This document shows, piece by piece, positions 26,201-38,200 of a DNA stretch of 64,000 nucleotides. Numbering within the stretch: the first letter of the stretch is position 1; each line of letters opens with the position of its first letter. The stretch is from Misgurnus anguillicaudatus (Eukaryota > Chordata > Actinopteri > Cypriniformes > Cobitidae): positions 17,849,501 through 17,913,500 of the forward strand of contig NC_073342.2 in assembly GCF_027580225.2 (NCBI RefSeq), read 5' to 3'. The notes beneath the pieces were generated by a model. It worked only from the letters and a program-made list of their open reading frames with translations, was not told the DNA's origin and did not search any database. The position numbers and the translations under genes were made by a program.

Positions 26201-29200
26201 GTGCGATCTCCTTGACAATGAACAATACTTCTACAGCATTTGTTAATTTTAGTTTATGTTACTTTCAAAATTTCAATACATTTTAAAAATAAAAGTTAAC
26301 ATTAGTTAATGCACCGTGAACTAATATAAACAACTGTGTTGGCATTTACTCACATTAAAAAAGATAATTAAATGCTGAAAAACTATATTGCTAGTTCATG
26401 TTAGCTAATGCATTTACTAAAGTTAACAAATACACCCTTATTGTAAAGTTTTACCATATATGTTAATGTATTATCTCATAATTAAGTATGTACAGTATAA
26501 TATGACATACGTCTAGTTACAATGTGCCACTTTATACCAATTAGTGTTATATTTATGAGAATTTCTCACTATTCAAAGCTGCTTTTACTGGATGAATGTT
26601 CAGGATTCTTTCACTGTCGGCTATGCCAACAATCATATCAGCATGAAATGCCAGAGATGGAGAGATAGAGAGACAGAAGAAGCCCTTATGTTTGTCCTGC
26701 TTGATGGGGCAAGTAAACCCACAGTTTAGACACAGCAGTCTTTTTAACTATTCTTGATCTTTGTTGGCCCTTGAAATAGGTTAACTAGAAAACCTGGATT
26801 TTGGAGGCTTTTGCAAGGTCTAAATGTGCTGCCAACATCTGTGAAGCTGTTAAAGTGGACATTTACAATTACTGTATGCATTTGGCAGGCGCTTTTATTA
26901 AAAGCGACTTACAGTGCATTCAAGCTGTATATTCCCTGAGAATCAAACCCACAACCTTTGCGGTGCTAATGCAAGGAATCTTGATTTTACTAGAGATTTT
27001 TGCGAGTTTTACTTTTAGTGCATGTCTGTGACTGAATTCGGTGTACACACTGTTGAGATTAAGCATACACTGTACAATAGATTCAAAGCCTAAGCTTTCT
27101 GATATTTTTGATGGAGCTTTTTGTGTTTAGAAACTAAATAGGAGAAGTTGTGCTGTGGAATAGGAAGGAGGAGGGCGGTGTTAAAATCTTTAGTGTCTTT
27201 AAAGGGGGAAGTCTGTTTAACTGGAATTGCCACTGCAACGGTGTTTTCCAAAAACTGACTGACCAATGAGATGTGTTCCTTTGGCTTAACAGGTAGAGCA
27301 TTGCATTAGCAACATAAAGGTTTTGGGTTTGAATTTGAGGAAACACATACCGATAAAATGTACTTTGATATCATCTGCCAAATGCTAAATTACATGTGAT
27401 TATTTGCTGCTCAATCGGCTTTTCTCCTGGTTTTATTGATCACTTACAAGTGACTTTTATGGTAATGCAATGGGATCATGTAATAATAACATGTTTTTTT
27501 TTTGTAGTGGTTTAAGAAAATATTGATACATATGAGTATTGTGATATTTTGTTTGTTAATTCTATATAAAAAAAGCAACATCTTTTAAAAAAAATTTCAT
27601 TGCAATAAGATTCATGGCAGTTGTTTTGTTTGGATTCCGACCACTAGATAAATAAAATTCATCATGTCTCTGAACTTAGGTTTGCAAATAGGGATTTACC
27701 GATATGATTTTTTTAGGGGGTGAGAGGATACTGATTTAAACAGACAACTATTAGCCGATTCCGATACCAATATTAAACACATTTAACTATTTTGTACCGA
27801 GCCCCTAAGGTGACATTGGAGTAAAAAAAAGTAAAGTTTCGTTTCATGTGCTCACGTGAAACTTTCATGTGCTCACACGAAACCTTAATGTGCAGAATTT
27901 TTTTTACGTTTATTTTCGCGTGCTCATGTGAAACTATCGCGTGTGCACGTGAAACTTTCGGGTGCGCACGCGATAGTTTCACGTGAGCACGCGAAAATAA
28001 ACGTAAAAAAAATTTCATGTGAGCACGGAAAACTAAATGCAGTAGTTTCAGGTGACCACGCAAAAGTTTTGCGTGCGTACGCGAAAGCGAAACTAAACTT
28101 TATTTAATTTTTGCTCATGTCCTCTTAGGGGCTCCGTAATTTAACATTCAACTGACCAACATAATAAGAGAGGCACAAAGTAAGATACAATTTTAGCGAT
28201 TTTTGGTCTTTTTCCAAGATTTTAATTTTTTGAAATACTCTTACTCTGCCCGCATGGCTCACGTGAATGAGTAATCTCTCACGTGATTAACTACGTAATT
28301 TAAAAAAAATAAATCCCCATTGCACATCTGACAAACTATAATTTGTACAGATTTTATTTTGTTTAGGAAAGTATTTAATTATTTTGATAATTTTTTTTTT
28401 TAAATGTTGGATTATGCAACAAACATGCAACTTATTGCCTACATGCAGTTAATTAATAAACAATCAATATCGGCCTTTCTCGCGCTATTGCCGATATGCC
28501 AATGGTTTAAAATTAATAAAAAATCTGCCGATACATATCGGCAGCTGATACATCGGTGCATCACTGTTCGCATATGTTGGTGTGTTCTCAATGACAGCTA
28601 TCTTAAAATGAAAACCTATTATTTTTTAAAAACAGGAAACATCCAAATACAGCGCAATATATCGTAATGTACCGCAGCACATTGCACCGCAAGCCATGTA
28701 TTGTGATATGTATCGTACAGCGAGATTCTTGCCGATACACAGCCCTAGTTTATTATGTGCTGTTATCATGCAGTGGCATATAAATATTATTATTATTCAG
28801 TACCAAGGTACAGTATATATCAAATCTATTTACCACTTTATACCATAATATAACCACAATAACGTTTAGTTCTCAATTGATTAATGTTCTTATTCAACTT
28901 TTCATTTTTTTAGTCTAAGATTAATTGAATCATGTACAGTTAAGTGTGTCTTGCATAGCACCTTGGTTCTAGATAAATGTTTTATTTCACAGTGTACAAG
29001 CTTTATATGGTTGAAATAACAATAAAGCTATACTGACTTTAACAATAAACTATTGTTTAACTAATAATGCACCCACCTATGACCTTGAAATTTTAAACAC
29101 TGGTTACCAAAGAGTCTCAGAGAGCCCTGCTGAATTTAGCCCTCAGTATCAGGAATGTTGAGAAATGAAGTTTCCCTCTTCTGGCCTTTCGCCCCACACT

Positions 29201-29237
<37 letters not shown>

Positions 29238-32200
29238 AAGAGGCAGAGGAAGTAAAAATAGAGCTCATCGGACAAGTATATTTAGCAGCGCTTAGCTTTT
29301 GGCTAACCATATCATTGGAAATCTTGCCCAGTAGGGCGACGAGAAGCCATCCGTGTGTGTGTGACAGCCTACAGTACAACTCGCGTGTACCTGTGTGTGT
29401 GTTTTTACATCTAACCATGTGTTTCCTAACGTGTCCATGTGGTTTAGGAGCTCCTCAGCCGAACTTCACTGGAGACGCAGAAACTAGAACTGATGGATGA
29501 AGTTTCCTGTTTAAAACTCAAGCTGGTCGGTATGGAGGAGACACACAACCACATCGATGAAGAGGACAGACATCATAAAGCTGAGGTACAGTATCATGCT
29601 CTTACAAGAACAATACAATGCTATTTTAGTTTAGTTTTCATTGATAAAAGTTTAATCCTTTGGTCATAGGCGACATGGGCAGATTATTTCCTCTCCTTTT
29701 AGGGTCTGCCTTACAACTGTTAATTGTCTTCAATGCATTGTTTTACGTTGTCCACCTATATTATAATACTGCTTAATATTTTCATGTGAAATGCGAGTTT
29801 GCACCAGGAATTACTTTGGACATGAAGCAGCAACTGAGCTTATTATATTTTAGTCTTTCGCTTTAATTTTGAAATCAAGCACAGGACGTTTTAATATTAT
29901 TGATAATTGTTAGTTGCATTTTAATTTAAAGGTGCAGTGTGTATTTTTTAAAAGGATCTCTTGACAGAAATGCAAAATAATATACAAAACAATATTATCA
30001 GGGGTGTATAAAGACCTTTTTATAATAAACCCTTATGTTTTTATTACCTTAGAATGAGACGTTTTTTCTACGTAAACCGAGGGTCCCCTTACATGGAAGT
30101 CGCTATTTTGTGCCGCCATGTTTCTACAAAAGCCCTTAATGGACAAACTTTTTTTACTAAGTTGTCTCCGTTGATGACATGTTTTTCCGGTGGTGGCTAC
30201 CATAGTTTCTCTATGCCCTTCAAAAGCGAGGGGTGAGCAGTGGACTGAGTCGTTGGTTGCAATTCGCAACCTCACCACTAGATGCCGCTAAAATTTACAC
30301 ACTGCACCTTTAACATGTTTCTCCCTGCTGCTCTTACAAAGAATCTGCTAACCTTTTTTGTGGGGGGGGTCACATCTTTAGTGTAATCAAATTGTTTACT
30401 TGGAATGAATTTGGAGTCTGAGAATTGTTTTGGGTACCTTTTGATACCTTAAAAGATATACAGTATTAATATGACCGCACACAGTAGATCTGACTTATTT
30501 GGGATATTTGAAGTACGTTATGTTGCGATGATGTAGGTACATCTAAGTACAACATAGTTATTTTATCTAAAATTTCATCTTATGTTTACATTTGACTAAT
30601 GGAAACAGTATGTGAGGACTAGGAAGTCATGGCAATGTTTGTGTTGTGGTGTGTGTCTAACGTAGATCCTGAAGTTTTATCGCTTCTTAACACCTAATTA
30701 CTTATCAGGTTCCCAGAGGGCCTTTAGTCCCCTACAGCACACTGTGTGGAGACTTTAGATAAACACCATAAAACTTTACAGATGCATCTGTCCTAAGCTA
30801 AATGTATGGCTTACACAAGCTAAAAATGGGATGGTTGCCTTTTTAATGGATTTTTCCCAAACTGTCATGGAAAATGTTTCTAGTGGAGCGTTACGCTAGC
30901 AGAGCAAAGGTCATGGGTTTGAATCCCAGGGAACACGCATACTGATAAAATGTATACTTTGCCCTTGGAGAGGCTTTAACCCCCAGGGGTCCAAAAACGC
31001 GGGGACGCGTTTTGACGTGTTTTCTCCTTATCATAGCAGAATCAACTTAAAATACTCCATCATTAATAATCAAACACTTGCGTGTTTGACATCATTTGAA
31101 ACTCTGAAGGTTCCTCTTTAATTAGTGTACATTCACAATAACAACAGATCTTTGTGTTTTTGTCAAATAAAGAAAATAAACAGGGTGCTCATTCAGACAT
31201 TTCTGTCTCCGCCAGCTGTCTCTCAAATCACGTTACAAAAATTAGTTGAAACTCCGCGAATACTCTTCACACAAACATAATACACATATCCAAAGAAAGC
31301 CTGAAATGTCTACTTTTAAACAAGCTAATTATTATCAAAAACAAATATTTCCTGTTTATATAATCTGCATTGAAGTAAAGAGTGTACCGTTTTTCCTGGC
31401 TGAGCTCATTATCTATAATGCGGTCACGCCCACACGCTGTTGACATGGTAATGAAGAGACGAGCTGTTCAAACCAGCAAAGCGTAATGTTTGATAAGATT
31501 TAAAGACTTTAGCGCATGTTTGGATTATAAACTTTATACACACACGTGAGGAATATCTTCATTTATGTCTGGACATTGAGGAAGAGAAGCGTTTATCTTT
31601 AACGTTACCTAAGAAGAAGAACAATGGAAGGCGCAATGGAGGCGGATATATTCCTGAAGAAACAGTAAGTCATTTGTCTTCATTTATATTCACTATCATG
31701 TAATATGTTATGGCTTGTGCAGTTCAGCCTACATAAAGCAACCTCAACAGACTGCACGCTTCGGATTGAAAAACGTTCGCATTGTTTACAAACGAGTAAC
31801 TTACGCGTGATCACGTAATGGCGGATTTCATTGTTTGCTGTACAGTGTTAGACACAGTTATTCACTTTCGTATCCTTCATGGCAACTTTGAGTAATGCTG
31901 CACTGCTGTGTCTTTTAAGTGTGTGCTGTAAGATTCCATGTTTACATGCTTATTTACAAACGAGTACGCGTGATCACGTACAGTAATGGCGGATTTCATT
32001 GTTACATGCTGTACAGTAGACACTTTCGTATCCTTCATGGCAACTTTGAGTAATGCTGCACTGGGGGGGGTCTGCTGTAATATGATATTGTTTACATGCA
32101 ACGCATTCCATACATTGCGCTTTACACGCGACACCGTTTTATTATGAGCTCCGCGTTGTTTACACGGAGACTCGCATTTTTTTTTTTATTATAAATTTAC

Positions 32201-35200
32201 CTTGGCAAGTCTACCTAGGTGTGTGAGAGACATCAATCACGTGACCAAATGGTGGCGCAGTGGTAGTGCGTTAGGCCGCCACGTGGTAGACCCGGGTTCG
32301 AAACCCGCCCAGGCCAAGTTTTTTTTTTATACAGTATATTGAGTATATTGAGTTTAGGCGACCACCGTTACAAGTGCTATCATTTACCCATCAGTTATGT
32401 ATGTAGGGGTATTTCTGTGGACAATTTATGCTAACAGCTGTTCATAACTCTCTTACAGGTCTGCATCCCTCTCATCAGTAAACTATGAAGTGGAAAAACA
32501 TATTAACACTCTTTGGACATAAAGTTGTATGGTAACATGAGCCACATGAAGTTTACAGCTCTGTTGTTTATCAGTTTCTTATAAAAGTTAAGTTTTTGAA
32601 TAGGGTCCTACTGACCTTCATTTCTATTTTGATTATATTGTTAACTTCTTAATAAACCTCAAACAAACATGTTCATTTGTCCTCACATTCTTTACTGTAG
32701 TTCCCTCCTCCCTCATTATGCAGATCATTATGCAGCTCATTATGCGAGCCTTTGTTTGCTAGCTGTCAATCAATCCTTCTCGCATACGGCCCCTCTAAAC
32801 AAAAAGTGTCTTACAATTTCTAAATCAATATACTGGTTTATGTGAATTAGTAGGCAGGATGATTTTCACATCATTTTAAAGAAAAAACTCTAGACTACTA
32901 GATTCTGTTTAGGAAAGTCTTGTTAAAACATGTTTAGTATGGGTTTTGTGGACTTATATCAGTGACTTAAAATTTTAGCTTTTTTAAAAACCACGCATAA
33001 ACCTTTTTCTCTCAAAAATACAAACATGTACATACATGTAGCTCATATAATATTTTAGCCCAGTTTGTGCTGAACACAGTGGTATGAGACACTTGCCATT
33101 ATTATGTTTTAAAGCAACTGAAAAAAGACCAAATGTAAGAGCATGTCAGAACCTCTGACAGTGTCCCAAAATGGTCGGACCCCAGAGGGTTAAACAGAGA
33201 GTCATTGAAATAATTAAAATCTTAAAGTCTTGGAAGTTCATCATATCCCGCACATACTCGGTGGATCTACGTTGTGTTTCAAGTTAACAAAACTACAGGA
33301 AATTCGTCTGTGAGCCAGTAGATGCTCGGTCGTCTTCGTCTTTTATTCATACTGGGCTATCACACAGACTCAGCCCTTTCACTACAGACAGTGTGTTTAA
33401 ACAAACGTGATTTACAGATGTATTTGCGCACACAGCAAATTATGCTTACGCACTCCGATGTCTCGCGTAAGCTCCCTGTGTCAAAAAGGCAATTCTGTGA
33501 TAAGGGAAGATGTTAATCTGCAGAGACGCAATAACATGAGGGGGAGAATGGGAGGCGGTGATGGACAGTTTGACGAAGGTGAAACGACAAACAGCAGAAT
33601 TGCTGATGAGCGTTCAGCCACATGCACACGCAAACGTTTTTTAGCACAAATCTGAAATGGTTGTCATTCACCTTTAGAAATTACACTAGACCCTATTTTT
33701 ATTTTTTGTGTTTAATTTTTATTTTGTATCAATGAGCGAAAGTGCATACTTTATAAATTAACTAAAAAGATATAAGGAAAAAAATAAACTGTAAATAAAT
33801 TACAGTAGTGAACTTTAATAATGGACTTACTTATTATGGACTATTCATCCATTGTGACCCTTAAAGCAATAGATCTCCAAAATATAAAAATCCTTTCATA
33901 ATTTACTTACTTTTTTGCCATTTCAGATTAGGGATTAATCGTAATTAATCTATAGCAGAGTGGGGGTTTTTGTTTGCATCATGTGTGTGTGTGAACTGTG
34001 TATAATGGTTATGTATAAATAAATATGCACACATGCATGTATAATTGTATGAAAAATGTATATTTATATATTAAGTATTTATACATTATATAAATTATAC
34101 ATACATATACAAAAATGTATATACACACGTAAACATTTCTTAAATATATACATGCATGTGTGTGCATTTATCTGTACAGGGTTGTTGTGCACGGTTCACA
34201 CACATGTATGATGTGGACAGGATCTTTTATTCTGCTATGGATTAATTGTGATTAATTGTTAAGCATTCCTTTCTTCAATCGAATACAAATTACTTCATAA
34301 AAATGCTGGCCTGTTATCTTCTTGTATGGGGCTTAACATGGTGATGCTCATCCATCCATCATTAAAGTAATCCAAGTGACTTCAGTGGGTTAATACATGA
34401 ATTCTGAAGATAATCGTTACTTTGGTAAAAAAAATTGGCATGAAACCGAAGTAGCGATTATCTTATTTTCCCTATAGTGACGTATATCCGAATGAAACGG
34501 TTTCTGAAATGAGAAAAAAGGTGGGGTGGGACTTGATTTCGTCCATTGAAAACTGATTGGATCGTGCAAATATTTTAAATAGCGAGTATCTGTGTTTGGG
34601 GATTGGTTGACCTTAAAGGAAAACAGCACAGTTTTTCAATATTTTACTATGTTCTTACCTCAACTTAGACAAATTAATACACGCATACCTTTTTAGTGCG
34701 TGCACTTGGTCTTTGTGGAGCGCGCCGTGAATGTGTTGGCATTTAGCCTAGCCCCATTCATTCCTTAGGCTCCAAACAGGGATGAATTTAGAAGCCACCA
34801 AACACTTCCATGTTTTCCCTATTTAAAGACTGTTACATGAGTAGTTACACGAGTAAGTATGGTGACACAAAATAACACATGGCGATTTTTTAAGCGGATA
34901 AAAATGAAAACTATATTGTATGGCTTCGAGGTGCTGCAAACTAAGTGCTCTTCCGCCATTTAATATAGTTCTCATTTTGTATCAGTTTTTTTTAAATCAC
35001 AACGTTTTATGGGGCTGGGCTGAATGCTGGCACATTCGCGACGCGCTGAACAGGGATTGGGTGCACGCATTGAAAAAAGATAGGAATGTAAAATATTGAA
35101 AAATGGTGGTGTTTTCCTTTAACGTTGAAATGTTATAGACGCCAATCATTGTTTATGGGTTATTTGTAGTTTAGAGTACTGATGCAAAGTTCTCGCTTTG

Positions 35201-38200
35201 CCGTCTTGTTGCATCTAGTGTCCTCACACCACACGATCCCTGTGCCGTGGTAACCGAGCCGTCCTTGCATTTGTTGCATCAACAAACACTGGTCTCAAAG
35301 GTGACAGCTGCACGGCTCCGTTCAGAATGACGGAACGACAGAAATTCACTTTAAACATACCACAGCCGCAAACACTTTCCCCGCAGATGCCTCACTCACA
35401 AAGCTCAACGCATAGAGCTAAATATAAGCTCGGCACGCCTGTGTTATCATCAGCTTTAGCGTCATCAGCGGAGATGCAAAACTTCCTCTGGGTTACGGTG
35501 TTAATAGTAAATAGTAAATTAAACATTAACACTCGGTGTGCTTCACCACCTTTGACATTTACACCAGGGGACCTTTGAGATTTATCTTTAACAAATGAGA
35601 CGCCAAAAATGAGATTTCCTGAGTTTGTTTCTCTGGAGAAAAAGATATTATAGAGAAATGTGTTTAAAACTTAAAAATGTATCCCTATACCCAGGTGAGG
35701 GTATGTAAATACTAAAACTATGACTAAATACAAAAACTTTATAATAAGATCCATTTTGTTTCATTTTCTTCTTGTCTGTCTGTCTTCATTGTCTTCTGCT
35801 CTCTCAGACTGTGGTTAACCTAATAAGTGAACTGCAGGAGCAGATGTGTAAATTCCAGGAGGAAATCAGCACTCGCATTCAGGAACAGCGGGCCCTCGAG
35901 AGCCGGGGGGACGGCGTGGCACGCGAGGCTCACGACCAGAGTCCCGACGTGGGCCTTGGTGCCTCGGACGCCGAGGAATGCAGCTGTCGATGTAGAGTCG
36001 GAGGAGAGAATGTAGGCAGATCCTCCTTACGTGGTGGACATACTTCAAACCCCCTCTTTTTGTATTTGCTCCATCCTAAAACATAACCATTTCCCCCTAA
36101 CATGTGGGAATTACTAACTGTCTTTTCCTGCAGTGAATCCAGTATGTGGGAATCTCATGGCCGCTGGTGTTTTTGACATAATGTTCTAACTTGTTTGGGG
36201 TGTGTATCTGCATGATTTAAGGTAGTTCTGGAGAGTTTCATGAAGGTTGTGGGCTTAGTGGTGACCCTTAGTGGTTTCTTCCCTGATTCCTTCTGTCACT
36301 TTTTGAAGAGCCAGTAAGGTTTTACAGGAACCTTTTTGCGTGTTTTAACTGCACGGTGTGTGGGAACTGAATGACCTCAGGGTTTCATGCTTATGTGGTG
36401 AACATGAAGAATGTATTGGTTAAAGCTACAGTATTGCCAGCATGGAGGGATGCTGAAGGTTTAACTCTTCTTCTGTGTGATTGTGTCTTCATTAGGCTTT
36501 GCTGCAAGAGCTCCGCCTTCTTAAGACCAAAGTTGATGAACTAGAAGGAGAGAAATCGCAATATGAAAGGAAACTCAAAGCCACAAAGGTATTGTATGTT
36601 TTATATGCCTTTTTCGAATGTTTTATAATATATTGTGCTGTTTTTTTACCTTAACATGTACTAACAGTCCTGCCGCATTGGCTTTAAAGGTGCAGTGTGT
36701 AACTTTTAGAAAGATCTCTTGACAGAAATGCAATATAATATACAGGTGCTTGTCATATAGAATATCATCAAAAAGTTGACACCTGGTGCCACAATCTAAT
36801 CAGCTAATTAACTCAAAACATCTGCAAAGGCCTTTAAATGGCTTCTCAGGCCCTGTTTACATTAGAGCATTTGCGTTTTAAAACGGCATTTTAAAATGAA
36901 AACGATCCTCGTTTATACTGGCATTTAAAAAAAAATCTTCATCCACACTATACACGACCATAAACGCATGAAACATGACAAATCACGTAACTGGGCATGC
37001 GCATAAAAGTGTAAAATAACTTATTACTCTAATAATAGCTTACCTTTGCGCCTTTATGCAGCCTAGGGGTGTGCGATATTGACAAAATGTCATACCTGGA
37101 TCTTTTGCCGGCAACTACAACAGACACTATTTTTGAACCTATAAAAATGTGTTTGGGAAAGTCTTATATTGTTCTAGCTCCCCCACAACATATTAATATG
37201 ATTAATAGGTTAATGTTGATGTTATAAACCAAAGAAAGGTGTTTTTGATTTAAAAAGGAAGCATTCAAGTGAACAGTACTAAACAGTAGCGAACTTGAAG
37301 CAAAATAAATTTCAGCAAATGCAACTTCAATCAAACATAATAAGAGGTAAACGCCAAATAACTTATCTTCCCTTACCTGTCGCTGTTCAGTGTGTAATTA
37401 GTTAATAAAAATGAATATGACGTTAATTTTTAAAAGTATGCGAGGTTCGTGCACGTCCTCCGCTTGCAACACAGAAATAGCAAAAAGCGCAATCGGCTAA
37501 ACGAGCATTAAATATTAATATGACATTGATTTTATTGTTTTTAATTTATATTCACAAAACATCGATTAAAATTAAGAGACAAATTATATGAAACGAAATA
37601 GATTTTAAAGTAGCAAACAAAACTTAAATTAAACTCGAAAATAATGTCTGACCCATTACAATTCTCCCTTCATATTGGCCTTTACAACGCCCTATATGGC
37701 GTTTAAAATTACAGTCTTTCGTAATAAAAATTTAAACAAAACATAAACAACATTACAACAATATTCAAACCCAACAATACTCAAACATAAATATAAAACA
37801 GACATTATCTATAAGGATACATGTTAAAACAATCTGAAATAGCGTTTATATTATAATAGCTGGTTGGTAGATGTTTACTTTTTTTGGCAAACCTCCGTTA
37901 CAAACCTCCATTTGCCTGAAAAAAAATATTTTTTACTTTGAAAATGATGCGCTGTCACGTTAACATCGTTCTTTTACATAAGACTCCGTCTACGTTCATT
38001 TACACTGCAGCGCAACATCTGAGTTCTCAAACTAAAACGAATGCGAACGAATCCGTTTATGAGGGTCGAAAACAGCGGTGTAGTGTAAATGAAAGGCGTA
38101 AACGTAGCAAAAGTAAACATAGCCTCAGTCTAGTACTGTAAGCTACACCATCATGAGGAAGACTGCTGACTTGACAGTTGTCCAAAAGACGACCATTGAC

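Larger units (their letters stand above)
30976..33193. mobile_element. TTAA-flanked (piggyBac-style) element
   Basis: TTAA at 30976-30979 and 33190-33193; ends CCCCCAGGGGTCC and GGACCCCAGAGGG. TTAA targets and C-run ends are typical of piggyBac. No transposase frame. It contains a possible spliced mini-gene, a tRNA-like sequence and a local duplication. Confidence 0.7.

Noticed and set aside
27773..28063. Minus-strand repetitive protein (VSRAHAKVSRAH type)
   Set aside because: It is the translation of the short words inside a MITE.
29149..29500. Frames around the (CA)n run on both strands
   Set aside because: Created by the microsatellite; the real exon here is 29448-29585 in another frame.
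35866..36048. Arg-rich minus frame
   Set aside because: Shadow of GC-rich exon 6.
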